Shown one piece after another: positions 34,901 through 45,436 of a stretch of DNA of 64,000 nucleotides. The notes beneath the pieces were generated by a model. The model was not told where the DNA came from. It saw nothing but the letters and a program-made list of their open reading frames with translations, and did not search any database. Numbering within the stretch: the first letter of the stretch is position 1; every line of letters begins with the position of its first letter. The DNA is from Corbicula japonica (lineage: Eukaryota; Mollusca; Bivalvia; Venerida; Cyrenidae): contig JAZAYU010000001.1 of NCBI GenBank assembly GCA_038501625.1, positions 1,178,001 through 1,242,000 of the forward strand, given 5' to 3'. A program made the position numbers and the translations under genes.

Positions 34901-35862
34901 GGGTGCTTGATCAAATTCATCATTTATTAACAAGGTAGGTGATGTCTTCTTGGAATGATTTTTACGATTTATTTTTCTTCGATGGATAATGAGTAAATCT
35001 CGGCGAATCCGACGAGTTCAAAGAAACCACCTGCAACACATAAAGTTCATTCTTATTTAGGTCGAACTATGTTTAAACTTTTGGGGCAATGTTTGTCTAG
35101 AGCCTAAAAATCTTGCTAAAATTGACATAACCGACCTAGTTATTGTTGAATTCGCAAAGGCACCTCGCTCACCGGAATTCGCGCACCTTACTTTCTCGGT
35201 ATCATCGTCGGGACCGGAAGTGCGCGTTAAGTAGCAGTGTAGATGAAAGATATATTCATGTGTTAAGTTGTACAGAACATTGTACATTATGTAATAATGT
35301 TCACTGGTCGGAGAGCACGAATGTCGTTATACTAATACACCATTTAAGATCGTTATGACTAAAATCAGCATTTTCAACTTATTGAAACATTAAGATTCTT
35401 TACAACATTTTATAATTTAGCTTAAAACTGTCCGTAAAACAAGCATTATTTCAATTCTTTTGCAACATGACACTGGATTTTACGCCGTGTACTCCTTTTG
35501 CTGCATTAGGAGCAATTTTTTACTTGTTGGAGAAGATTAAACGTAAACGTGACAAAAGGTTGTTAGCATGATTGTGTGAGAAGACGATCAATTCTTAGCT
35601 AAATAAACCTACTCAACGCGAACCATTCATTAAATGCATTGTTGTTTTCTTAATTAACTCATATATCATGCAATTTAATACAGTGTTGCATGTTCCAGAT
35701 AAATTGTGAACGGCGGTGATCATTTTACCCTATGAGATTTGAAGGTAATTTAATGGCTGTCCTCTAAACTACTGAACCCTAATGAAAACGTGACAAATTA
35801 ACAAGGAAACTCCTATAACATTGACGATGCCAGCGAGTGCAAATATCTGGAGGAATCTGACG
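31942..35862. repeat. 3.92-kb tandem unit 4 of 4
   Basis: Private differences noticed: one T fewer near 34575, AAAGAATATCC at about 34592, GTATGTCGG at about 34887, and GAACCATTC at about 35622. The array ends at AATCTGACG, after which unique sequence (ACTAATATG) begins. Confidence 0.95.
33728..33880 (+). CDS. hypothetical 50-residue ORF in tandem unit 4
   Basis: Identical reading to the copy at 21962-22114, same flanking TATA box and AATAAA. Confidence 0.3.
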   Translation: MKATGALQDFDFVTRLYTPAIFRACYYTAHQRRVYWYNELRYTMEEHVTV

Positions 35863-36624
35863 ACTAATATGTTTATCTTGGAAATTGTCGGTTCAGTATA
35901 TATCGACTAAAACAGAAAAATATATAAAAAAGTTATTTGAATGTGGGAAATTAGGAGTTGGATTTTGCAATGTACAAACTATTTGTCATACCAATGATTT
36001 TTTCTCCGTTCGTTGTTAATTTTATTTTTTGCGGGTTACAGTTTCTTGCTATAATCCACTGAACCACTTTTAAACTGTGCAGGTGCATCATCGACATCAT
36101 GTTAGTTTTGTTCAATTTGTTCCTCTGTGCTGTACGGTATGGCGACGACCATTAACTGCATTAAGGCTGTTAACAAAACCGGTAAAAGACTATCAACAGC
36201 TCGGTATGTACACTGGTACCACAATCGTCTATACATAGTCTTGGTAGACGAACACTTTCGCGCGACAAGTCGCTCGAGGACCAGTCTACTCGTATGCCGC
36301 CATCGTCACAGCTGAAAGTTAACTATACATTACTTTTTTCGATCGTTCCCAAAATGGAAAAAATGTCAATTTTTTCTGTAGAATCCTTAAATCATTATTA
36401 AGAATTTCTCAATAGCTTTGCTGTCCAACAACATATTTTTTGCCAATCTTATGTAGAATTCTTGTACCATTCTTAAAATGCCTTTGCTTTTCATTGACCG
36501 CATACCCATAAAACGTCAACACAACTTGGTTATGTTCAAATATGCACAAAATCTTATTCTGGTGAGCAACAAAAGATGTTAGAGGAAAATAATGCCTTAC
36601 TGTGATACTCTTGTGGCTGACATA
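35863..36624. other. no gene seen
   Basis: Unique AT-rich sequence between the tandem array and a MITE. Open frames of 62 and 72 codons show no domain. Confidence 0.5.
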
Positions 36625-37218
36625 CACTAAACCAATGTTCTAACTACACTGATAATATTTTTTTAAAAATTTCTCAGCAAGGATTCGGGATATGCACTGC
36701 AAACTTGAAATATAATAAAATTTATATATATTATTTATAAATATACACTTCTTTGTATGAAAAAAAGTATTGAATTCTCTTTAGAAACCACTGACATTTA
36801 ATCAAGGTAGGGGTGAGACCAAAAGTCACAAAATTGTCGGTAGTGGGTATGTTCTTCGTAAACGAAAATTTATGTCTCATTGTTTAAATACGGATTTTTA
36901 AGTAATTTTTAACAATTCTATGCAATTCTGCAATAATGCGATTGTTAAGCTGTTACACATAAGATTTCTCAGCAGTTTTTGCCGGTTTCAGTATTATCCT
37001 CTATACAAAAGCTACGGTCATTTTTGTGACTTTTGGTTTTGCCCTCACCTCGATTAAATGTCCTTGGTTTAAGAACGCACGGGGATTTCAATGGAAGTTT
37101 CAGAAAAAGAAGTAAAAATGGTGCATCTTATTATGTTACAAATTTGTAGACTGTACTCCAATTATATGCGGATAAATTAAAAAAATTTGATCGGTGTAGT
37201 TAGAACATTGGTTAAGTG
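36625..37218. mobile_element. TA-flanked MITE with an inner inverted repeat (594 bp)
   Basis: Outer ends CACTAAACCAATGTTCTAAC and, inverted, CACTTAACCAATGTTCTAAC, both bordered by TA. A second inverted pair lies inside: GACATTTAATCAAGGTAGGG at about 36793 and its inverse near 37060, each followed by ACCAAAAGTCACAAAA. Either a second element inserted in the first, or one element with doubled arms. Confidence 0.75.
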
Positions 37219-37626
37219 TAGAAAGTCCTAATCAGCATAATCAGCATTAAAGATAAACAACATATTCTATTCAGTGCCTATTAACACGACTGTCTTAAAA
37301 TCAGTATCACGTACAAAGTACTTGATCTATATAAATATACAGAACAACTAAAGACAAACATATATAATATATACCATTTTCAAATAGATGAAAAATAATT
37401 TTGAAAGCCACCACAAACGAAAAATATTTAAATAATGCAGGCTGGGTTTTGATTGAGTCTGTTCATGAGCAATAATGATAACGCATAATACTCCATGCCG
37501 CCTAATTCCGCGCTGAGCACAAATCGGTATTTACTCTAACATATGTATCGTTCTCAGCGGGGTTCTAAGGAAGCCACTACTAATAGCACTGCTTGAGTGT
37601 AATCAGATCTTTTGATTCTTTCATTT
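37219..37626. repeat. S dispersed repeat fragment, otherwise empty
   Basis: About 37400-37560 (TTTTGATTGAGTCTGTTCAT, GCCGCCTAATTCCGCGCTGA, GGTATTTACTC) resembles sequence at 55005-55145 and 58225-58310. Nothing else seen. Confidence 0.5.
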
Positions 37627-37632
37627 TTTATT
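37627..37632 (-). terminator. candidate polyadenylation signal of the P450 gene
   Basis: AATAAA on the minus strand, 71 bp beyond the P450 stop codon. Confidence 0.5.
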
Positions 37633-37702
37633 ATACTTTACATTTTGCATAAATCATAGTATTCGCTGAGATTTTTTTGAAAGCGAGGGAAGCAGGCAGT
37701 TT

Positions 37703-38324
37703 CTAACGCTTGTCTACGATAATACTAAAATCTCTTGGGGAGTATGTGAGACCCGGTTCTGGAGTGAGGTCCAATTCTTCACCGTCTGGTGCAACAAAAA
37801 CACATTTCCTGATCAAGTTAGTAAACAGTAAGAACATTTCCATCCTGGCCAATTGTTCACCGACACATCTTCGCCTTCCAAGACCGAATGGGATAATATG
37901 ACTAATCTTTGTTGCATCAAGCTGTCTATCGGATGTCAGCAGGCGTTCCGGCCGGAAATTTTCTGGGTCACCCCAAAACTCGGTATCATGAGAAACAGAA
38001 TGGAGATTGAAGAAGACTACGGTGTCTTTCTCGATATCATATCCATTTAGTTTCGAATCTTGCGTAGTCGATTTAGGAAGTGCGAACGGTGTTACAGAAA
38101 TCATTCTCATTACCTCCAGAATGGTCGCTTGGGTATACAGAAGCCGTGTCCTGTCCTTCCAGTGAACTCTATTTCCGGTTCCGATGACGTCATCTATTTC
38201 TTTTTGCACGCGCGATTGAACATCAGGATATTTAGTCATGTACAGAACTAGCCACTGCAAAGATTTGTTACTGGTTTCAAATCCTGCACCTTGTAAATCT
38301 GCCAGTGTTGTTACTAAGCGCGAC
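37703..38324 (-). CDS. cytochrome P450, exon 2 (C-terminal)
   Basis: Second and last exon, starting after TTATTGTAG with one base that completes an Arg codon. It carries all the hallmark P450 motifs: I-helix AGFETS (protein residues 302-307, oxygen activation), K-helix EVMR (359-362, ExxR), FRPERLL (412-418, the PERF region), and the heme loop PFGLGRRRCVG (434-444) with the thiolate ligand Cys442. The stop is after VDKR, for 495 residues in total, the usual length of a microsomal P450. The ATG-initiated frame upstream of 38324 is read-through into the intron and does not belong to the protein. Confidence 0.93.
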
Positions 38325-38765
38325 CTACAATAATAATGTAAAATTATGAAGGTTTTATGTACTTGATTTATTACTTTAATTATAAGTCTATTATGAATTA
38401 CGCTGAAATACTTTAGTCGTTTCATAATGAAACTGTATAAAAAATTCTTTGAAGTATTTGTGAAACATTGAAGTTTGGATTTCGATCCTCCTCTCATACA
38501 GCTTTGTTTAAGATTCGATTTTGTTAGAATCTTTACATCATGACGCTTGCTTTAAATTAAGCTGGATGTAACAAAATGTCTAGCCTACCTATGCATGAAA
38601 TGATGTGCATGGAATGGTATAAATCTTATTCTGTCGTAACATTTATTCAAAATCGTCTCGTGATCTTCTATGTGGGCACGGTCTGGAGCGTACTGTCAAG
38701 TGAACAAACAACTTACTGAATTGAAATAAAACAAACGATGAAATAAAACGTAGATATATTACCAC
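38325..38765 (-). other. P450 intron (441 bp)
   Basis: GT at 38765-38764 (AAG/GTGGTA) and AG at 38326-38325. Phase 2. Confidence 0.85.
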
Positions 38766-39631
38766 CTTGAGAGTCCTTTGTTTTTGCTTGCATTGTTCTC
38801 TTCAATATCTGCTGCCAGCAGGGCATCCGTCACATCTCGAATTTTCTCGCTGGAAAAACTCTCACAATGCTCTTTGACTTGCTGTCGCCTTCCAGGTACA
38901 CTTTGGATCAACATTTTTCGGAATGCTGAAACCTTCCGTGGCATAACATACTGTAGCCATGGCATAACGTCGAATGGATTTCCGGTTCCAGTGAATTTAA
39001 TAAATTTGTTCGAGCCATCTACCATTTTCTTAAGCTGATGACCAATATCCGATCCTTTTCCATACAGAACTTGGTATATCACACTACCAGTCGCGTACTG
39101 AATATCACACCTGACATCTTTTGGAACTTTCCCGACGTTATGTAAAAGTTTCTCAGCGAGTACGTCAGCTTCATTAGCTATAAGCTCTTCTGTAGAATCA
39201 CTACGCCGGCTGGTGACCATTCTTAGCGCCGAAGCTGTTAGTTTTCGGTGTAGCAAATACGTTTCATTGAATGGTCCAAATGCAAGAGAAACCTCTCCGT
39301 TAGCTTCCTTTAAGAGTTGCGCCGTAATGAAATTTGGCCGACTCGAAAACGTATCCTCCATGTCTGCAGCAGTTTTTACTGATTCATAACCATTAACGAC
39401 AACAGTTTTCCAACTTCCCAAGCGGATCTGGAAGACGTCTCCGTACTTCTTTCTCCATCGTGCAAACGTTTCCGGTGGATTTGAGCCGAAAAATGGCAAA
39501 TGTCCTACAATAGGTAACCCCCATGGGCCTTGCGGGCAATTCTTCTGTTTCCATTTTCCAATAAATTTTATTATAAGCAAATTAAGCACAAATGTTATCA
39601 ACAAAACGGTTGTTACCGGTATTTCTATCAT
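38766..39631 (-). CDS. cytochrome P450, exon 1 (N-terminal; CYP2-clan-like)
   Basis: An ER monooxygenase that would take electrons from NADPH-P450 reductase; substrate unknown (steroid, fatty acid or xenobiotic are all possible). The start at 39629-39631 is followed by a hydrophobic anchor (residues about 5-24), basic residues, and the hinge CPQGPWGLPIVGH (32-44), the standard microsomal layout. ETFARWRKKYGDVFQIRLG is typical of clan 2. In helix C the usual WxxxR heme-propionate motif reads YLLHR (125-129): Tyr replaces Trp. The exon ends AAG before GTGGTA and joins in frame to 38324. The joined 495 residues are uninterrupted, so the gene looks functional. The LQGAGFETS I-helix suggests the CYP1/CYP17/CYP2 side of the family; no specific name is justified. 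Confidence 0.93.
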
Positions 39632-40556
39632 TTTTGTTTTACAAAATACAAAACTTTTGCAAGTATTTTTTCATAATATATTCATGGTATTATCAACTGT
39701 AACCACTTAAACTTTTCAACGGTCAGTGTTCTAATTTAATGGTTCGAAATCACGTTCAATAACATTTAAATATTTATATAACACATGTTTAATGTTGACT
39801 TGTCCATGACCTTAACAGTGAAAGATAGCAACGCAGATATGGGGGTAATATTCGTGTGCAGTAATTTGCATTACCATTACTGCCTGTGAACAGTGTAAGT
39901 AAAAGCAAGCCACTGTGTAAGTGTATGCAATATTGCTCTGTGTTTTAATTTCATTTTTAACTTCTTCGGTTCAGTTAGAAATGAATGTATTATATCACGC
40001 AAATATATTTAATTATCTATTTTATATTTAAACTACTGCATTTATAATCACGTTTTAAAAGTCTGCGTCACTCTAAAATTATCACGTTTGATTGCAAGAT
40101 AAATTATACAACATTATCTCCGTTTTAGTGTTTACCCGACAATGACCTGTCAATCTACTAGAAAATACTGTTAACATCCTTAGCAGGTTTTGAACTGTTT
40201 GCACTGCGATAAGTACATGTGAACCAACCATTTAGAATTATGTACTTACTACAGTAAAGTTCAAACTAACAGTTGGCATCTATTTTGAAATTGATCATTG
40301 TATTAACCACAATGTCTTGCTGTGTCTTCTGTCTGTAGCCATTCTTGATATGCATATTTCACTTTTCTTTACAAAAGCGTAATTTCATTTTTTTTAACAA
40401 AGCCGACTGCGGTGGTTATCTTCCATAAAACAAACTATGTTAGGTTTAGAAGAGGCAGACATTGGAATAATGAAAAATATGAAATACACGTATCAGGAAA
40501 AGCGACATGTTAGAAAACAACGCATTTCAAACACGGTTAAATTAGAAAGCATCTGG
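39632..40556. other. P450 upstream region; no gene seen
   Basis: A TATATAAAT on the minus strand at about 39772-39781 is a possible TATA box, about 140 bp before the P450 start. A fragment of dispersed repeat R (TTTTGAAATTGATCATTGTA to GATATGCATATTTCAC) lies at about 40275-40370. Otherwise featureless. Confidence 0.4.
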
Positions 40557-40690
40557 TCCCAAGGTTATAAAACTAAGCACGGAACCAGTCTCAAATCTCA
40601 AGCATCTGATTGGCAGTCGCCATTTCAGCCGATCGGATGCTTGAGGTTTGGGTTTGAGATTGGTTTCTAATCTCAGTTGTATAACCTTCA
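40557..40690. repeat. P1 palindromic repeat
   Basis: CCCAAGGTTATAAAACTAAG on the left and CAGTTGTATAACCTTCAG on the right, with a moderately diverged, shortened centre. Confidence 0.8.
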
Positions 40691-41149
40691 GTCCTGTTTA
40701 TATAATATTATAACACGGAAAACTGTCGGGTTTCCTTTGACAAGAAAAAATACATATAAAACTTTTACATTTAATTCTTTGTTAAATTTAACATTAAATT
40801 ACTAATAACCACAAATAACAAAAAGTTATATTCACACTATTTGTGTCTTTTCCCGTGCAAGGTTTTCGCTTGCTATATAAATGTCCAATATAATAAATTA
40901 GTGCAGTTAAGGTAATCCCTTATATGAGTATTCCTTCGCTCTTATTTTAAATTAAGTTCTTTCTAAATGTAAGGTCAAAAGTTGAATGTATTAATATACA
41001 TGTAAAATCCCTAAAATGCTGATAAGTCATTTCGCTCGGGCAAACATTACAATGACAATTGCAGAGGATATCAACATTGTATCAGTAAAAAATGTCAAAC
41101 TGCGTTCAAAGAAACTAAGTATCATACTGATTTTGACAATAAACTTGCT

Positions 41150-41395
41150 ATTAGCTTCTTATGTTTTATGTTTGTGTATTTTTGCATGCAACATTATCGA
41201 TCTGACTGGTGGGTTGAAGTTATTTCACCAAGACAACTTTTACTTATTGGTTCATATGAGAACCTGTTGGGGCAAGTGTGAGGTTGTTTCACCCGAGAAC
41301 CTGATTTACCCTCCCCCGTAACAAATCGTTTTGCCGCTGACAGTTCCTGGGCGGTAACACGAAAGGTTTTCCTTGTCGTTACTCTTTTCGTCATT
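41150..41395 (+). repeat. R dispersed repeat
   Basis: Member of a family with TTTTTGCATGCAACATTATC, GTTATTTCACCAAGACAAC, GAGAACCTGTTGGGGCAAG and TGTGAGGTTG, ending GGCGGTAACACGAAAGG. Other copies are at 43160-43750 (minus), 52130-52945 and 60850-61210. Unclassified; no clear polymerase III boxes or ORF. Confidence 0.7.
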
Positions 41396-41576
41396 ATGAT
41401 GCTGACAACACTATTTAAGGTCCTTTAAAAGAACTTTCAATTATGAAGAGAGTACATCTTTATTTTTGTCAACCATTTTCGCGACAAGGAGGTTGAAGGT
41501 CAATAACTCTTTTACAGATATCTAATTTTGTATACATTTGATAGATTAAAGGTCCTTACATATTGGTGTCAGTAAG

Positions 41577-42109
41577 CCCCAGTTACACAGACGGTCGGTG
41601 CCCAATCGGTTATTTTATTTTAAATTTCTCGCTGTTTTGATCGGTTGCCATGCGTTATTTTATTTCTGTTTTTTTTCTGTGTAAACAGCCATCGGTGATT
41701 GACGAGTGTTCGATGGGTTAACCAAATATTTCATGGGTTTCTGGTACACTATAATTCTCATCTTTTTTCTATCAGTGGTGAGTTTAAGTTGATCGGTTTC
41801 TTATCGGTGGCACATCGGAGATATCGGTTGTGGACAGGTTGTCGATCGGTGATACCGGTTTTCGACATGATGTCAATCGGTGATGATCGGTTGTAGACAA
41901 GTTGTCGATCGGTTATTTCTAAAATATTTTTACCGATGGAGAATTTTAAACATGTCTAAAAACCCCAGTCGGTATTTTTTCACCGACGAAACTCATCTTT
42001 CCCCAATAGCAAATGATAGGTGGCATGGTAAATCCCTTGTCATCGGTTCATTCCATAATTTGTCTAAACAAACTACCGATCGATCACCGATGGTTCTGTG
42101 TAACGAGGG
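41577..42109. mobile_element. 533-bp MITE packed with ATCGGT
   Basis: Inverted ends CCCCAGTTACACAG and, from the right, CCCTCGTTACACAG. The hexamer ATCGGT or its inverse occurs about 14 times inside, far above chance for AT-rich DNA. Subterminal short-motif clusters are typical transposase-binding sites in hAT and CACTA elements. No target duplication could be identified with confidence. Confidence 0.7.
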
Positions 42110-42187
42110 TTTTACATATTACTCATGAATTTAATTTAAACTAATGTTTTGTATTGCTTAGTTTTTGTGTTTGGTTGCAAATGGAAT

Positions 42188-42751
42188 TTAAAGGGAGATG
42201 TGCAGGATTGATGAATGGAACAGATTTGCGAAAAGGGTTATTAATCAGTTGAATATCATTATTTAAATCTCAAATATTGATTTACACCCGAAATATTTCC
42301 AACCAATATTTTATAAAAAAAGATATATAAATGGTGTTTCCTATCCTATGCGACGCGCATAGATTTGCTATTTTTGTATTGCCCGCGTAAAGCCGCGGTG
42401 GTTTTTGGGATTGTCACGTGATCACTTCAACCAAAATACGCGTTCGGTGTACCTTGTCGACTATCGACGTCGCCATTTGTTTCAAAATGCCTGGGCCACC
42501 ACGAATAGTAAGCTCAGCGATGAGCTAAATATAGAATGATCGCTAAATATAGAATGTATTTTTGTATAGGGATTTCTTCAGCGGATTGTTTTCAGGTCCG
42601 GTAAAATGGTAAAATTAACCGAAAACTTCCTCCTGAGGGTTTGAAATGTAGAGTTTAGTGAAAAGTACACGTAAGTGTTACAAAAAAATTAGATCGACCT
42701 GTTTACGATTTTACCGAGTACACCTGCTCGACCCTGCACATCTGCCTTTAA
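42188..42751. mobile_element. 564-bp non-autonomous TIR element
   Basis: Ends TTAAAGGGAGATGTGCAGG and, inverted from the right, TTAAAGGCAGATGTGCAGG. It holds a small direct repeat (GCTAAATATAGAATG twice at about 42520-42555). It includes a GC-richer core with CACGTGATCACTTC; no ORF of note. Confidence 0.72.
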
Positions 42752-43159
42752 GGGATTTTTTAGGTCTAACTATTTTTCCCTACTGTTCTAACTTTTTTTA
42801 ACTTATGTAAAATAAACATACATAAATAACAATGATTTTTGCAAAGTTTTATTGAACTGCATTTTGCCTTTTGGAAGATTTCAGTTGAAGTGGAGCTTTA
42901 AACAAACCAAAGCATACAGCTTAACGCTGTCATTGCATGTTCAATCACGTTCATAAAACGGTTATGATACACGATTTGTTAAAGAAGACTAGGAGAAAAT
43001 TAACCACAAAAACTGATTGAAATCATGAAATTTGTTAGTTAAGAATCAGTTATTTTCTTTTTGATACGATATATTATTGTGGTGTTTCTATTGAAGACAG
43101 ATTTTCTTGAAGTCTTTCACTTTGAGAATCATGACAGAGAATATCAGTGACATTCTTTT
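42752..43159. other. no gene seen
   Basis: AT-rich, featureless. Confidence 0.5.
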
Positions 43160-43750
43160 ACGTCACAAATTCGGATCAGATCGCACTTTCAGATCAGATC
43201 TCTCTTTCATTTTAAGAAAAAAGGTGAAATATGCATATCTGGAATGGCCACATCCAGCAGACACAGCCTCCCCACACAGACAAAAAGTAGAGAGGAAAAG
43301 AGAACATGGCATTACAATAATCAGTTTCAAAATGGAAGCCACTAACAATTAACGAAAGTGAGAACCCGAGGGGTTACCGCCTTGGAACGGTCAGTGGCTA
43401 AACAATTTGCCACTGGGGGTTTAAACCAGGTTCAATGGTGCACCAACCTCACACTTGCCCTAACAGGTTGTCATATCACAAAACAAGTACAAGTCGTCTT
43501 AGTGAAATAACTTTAACCCACCCATCGGCTCAACAATGTTGCATGCAAAAGCACACAAACATATAAAACATGAGAAGCTAATAGCATTACAAAGCCAAAG
43601 GGCGGGTACTCAATGATCTTACGAAGACCAGAGCTCCTGGAGTAAAATCAGCAAGAACACTATGATAGGGATAAAAGAAACAATTCGAGCTTCTAGGTTC
43701 TTTTAAGAAAAGATTTCCACATAAACCTTCATAAACTCTTAAACCCCTGT
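43160..43750 (-). repeat. R dispersed repeat, long copy
   Basis: Minus-strand copy of the R family. It includes the outer GTGAAATATGCATATC block, the GAGAACCCGAGGGGTTACCG and CACCAACCTCACACTTGCCC blocks, and an extension to about 43750 (AACCTTCATAAACTCTTAAAC) shared with 52130-52280. Confidence 0.7.
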
Positions 43751-43959
43751 CACCGTCGTGAAACCAAAGAGTTGTACCCTGTATACAAAGAAGAGTTTTA
43801 TCTTGTATATACCGACCACCATTTTAAAAGAGAGAGACGTAAATAATACTTTATACCGCATTAAAATTCAATGTTTACCATCAATTGGGAGGGATCAAAA
43901 TCTGTACCATTTTGAAGACAGGGTTAACTTTTGGTGGGCTGTACCCTCTTGTTCAGTCG

Positions 43960-44035
43960 TAAGCTTGCCAGGAGTTACCTGGCTAGGCGTTGTCATCGGA
44001 CGGTACGCCTTAGGTGGGTAACATCCTTTTAAAGC
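43960..44035. repeat. short SINE-like fragment
   Basis: CTGGCTAGGCGTTGTCATCG and GACGGTACG resemble TGGCTAAGCGCTGTCGTCG and GACGGTGCGGGTTCGC at about 46749-46790. A possible tRNA-derived family; weak. Confidence 0.3.
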
Positions 44036-44636
44036 ATTCAAATAAACAGAACAGTTAATATTGATTTAATTTAACTCGTGTTTACCAAAACTTATTACTT
44101 CGCTAGCTCAACGTGAGACATAAATTTTGGTATTCAACTGTTGAATTAAAGTCCAATATTTAACTTAAATAACTATCAATTATATAAACAATTTCACAAA
44201 CATGTATTTCCGTATTTTATTGCAAACTATTTCATAAATATCGCCTCTAATTATTGTGGTTACAGTCCATCTGCAAAGTAGACAAATAAGTGAATTCAAT
44301 TTCCACAACATGAACACATATTTCATTTATATTGCTGATCGGAATGATGCACATTCGTTAAATGACTTAGTCTTTGACAAAACAAAATCTAATAAAGTAT
44401 CAATTCACAATCATATAAAGTGAATAACTTTAAACTTCGTCAGGTTAATCAGAATAAAATATTAAGCCATGTATACTAAACAATTCGACTTTCATTGCAA
44501 AAACAAAACGTCTGCAATTTTCATAAACTATTTCCTATCATATTTGAACATTTAATTCTTGTTTTGATCTTTTTTTCTCGGCAAAACTATGTTACGATTA
44601 CATAATCTTTGTAAAACAATGTTTCAGAAAAGTTGT

Positions 44637-45362
44637 TTAGCATGTTCTGCAACTGCTTTGATGTAGTCTTGTTTCGCATCCACATTTTCTATATTTGTCC
44701 ATCATCATAAGTGAGTTAGGGAGCTCAAGCTTTCCGCGTCCAAGAGGTGCAGAACGGGGTTTTCTGTTCCATAAAGTGTAAAAATGTGACATCGTAGCAC
44801 CGTCTATAACTCTCTCTAAATCTTTCTTTGAGTCTGGTTCTGTTTGCACATTTTCTAGATGCTCTGTAGAATTTTCACTAGCAGGTTGAATTTTATTAAG
44901 ACCATTTTTGTTAACAAACTCATCATAGAACACAGCAGACGAAGGTCGTTTTGTTTTACAACCACTGTTATGTCGTTTTCTGAGTTCCGGCTCACTCTTC
45001 ATAGACAATGCGGACGACGGTCTTTCACCGAAGCAGTCTTCAACAGTTAGAGTGTTCCCGTAACGATTTTGACTATTATGACATATGTTTTTAGTTTTAG
45101 GCGAAGTTTTTACAGCAGGTGATAAGCTCCTGGTTCTGCTGCTGCTCCTGTATTTTCGATCTACTTCCGGCACAGATGTGACCGACAATCTCGATGAAGA
45201 CCTTTGATCATTATTATGTTTTGTTCTTCGTCCACTCCTGCATCTGTCGTTGGTGTCGACTTCACTTTTAATCGATGGTGAAGATGAACTGCCAACAGCA
45301 CTTTCACAGATAATAGGGTTATTTCCAAGATGTTTCTTGTCAGTCTGGCCCATATTTATCAA
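44637..45362 (-). CDS. uncharacterised Ser/Arg-rich basic protein (intact copy A)
   Basis: A single-exon ORF of 241 residues, or 238 if the second Met (MGQTDKK) is the start. The second is favoured because the paralogue's homology begins there. I do not recognise the family. It is rich in Ser, Arg and Lys, has no signal peptide or membrane segment, and looks largely disordered. RPSSAL and RPSSAV repeat at the core of two related blocks (GNTLTVEDCFGERPSSALS and KTKRPSSAVFYDEF), and EVD/EPE-RK blocks recur nearer the N-terminus. The C-terminus is more structured: FYTLWNRKPRSAPLGRGKLE, then LPNSLMMMDKYRKCGCET with four to five Cys. This tail is the part best preserved in the broken paralogue. 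A TATA box lies at 45429-45436. Possibly lineage-restricted. Confidence 0.65.
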   Translation of the reverse strand: MINMGQTDKKHLGNNPIICESAVGSSSSPSIKSEVDTNDRCRSGRRTKHNNDQRSSSRLSVTSVPEVDRKYRSSSRTRSLSPAVKTSPKTKNICHNSQNRYGNTLTVEDCFGERPSSALSMKSEPELRKRHNSGCKTKRPSSAVFYDEFVNKNGLNKIQPASENSTEHLENVQTEPDSKKDLERVIDGATMSHFYTLWNRKPRSAPLGRGKLELPNSLMMMDKYRKCGCETRLHQSSCRTC

Positions 45363-45428
45363 TTTTACAATGTTCTTCTTGTGTAAATCTTACGTTGGTT
45401 TTGAATGAAATGTTTCGAAATGATTGCG

Positions 45429-45436
45429 TTTATATA
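45429..45436 (-). promoter_or_regulatory. TATA box of copy A
   Basis: TATATAAA on the minus strand, 67-76 bp upstream of the two candidate start codons. The corresponding site in copy B is where a transposon landed. Confidence 0.5.

Noticed and set aside
41016..41321. 101-codon ORF with a hydrophobic stretch
   Set aside because: Its second half is the R dispersed repeat and the first half shows no homology; not a credible gene.
42484..42515. ATGCCTGGGCCACCACGAATA before GTAAG, resembling a tiny first exon
   Set aside because: It lies within a TIR element (42188-42751) and has no identifiable following exon.
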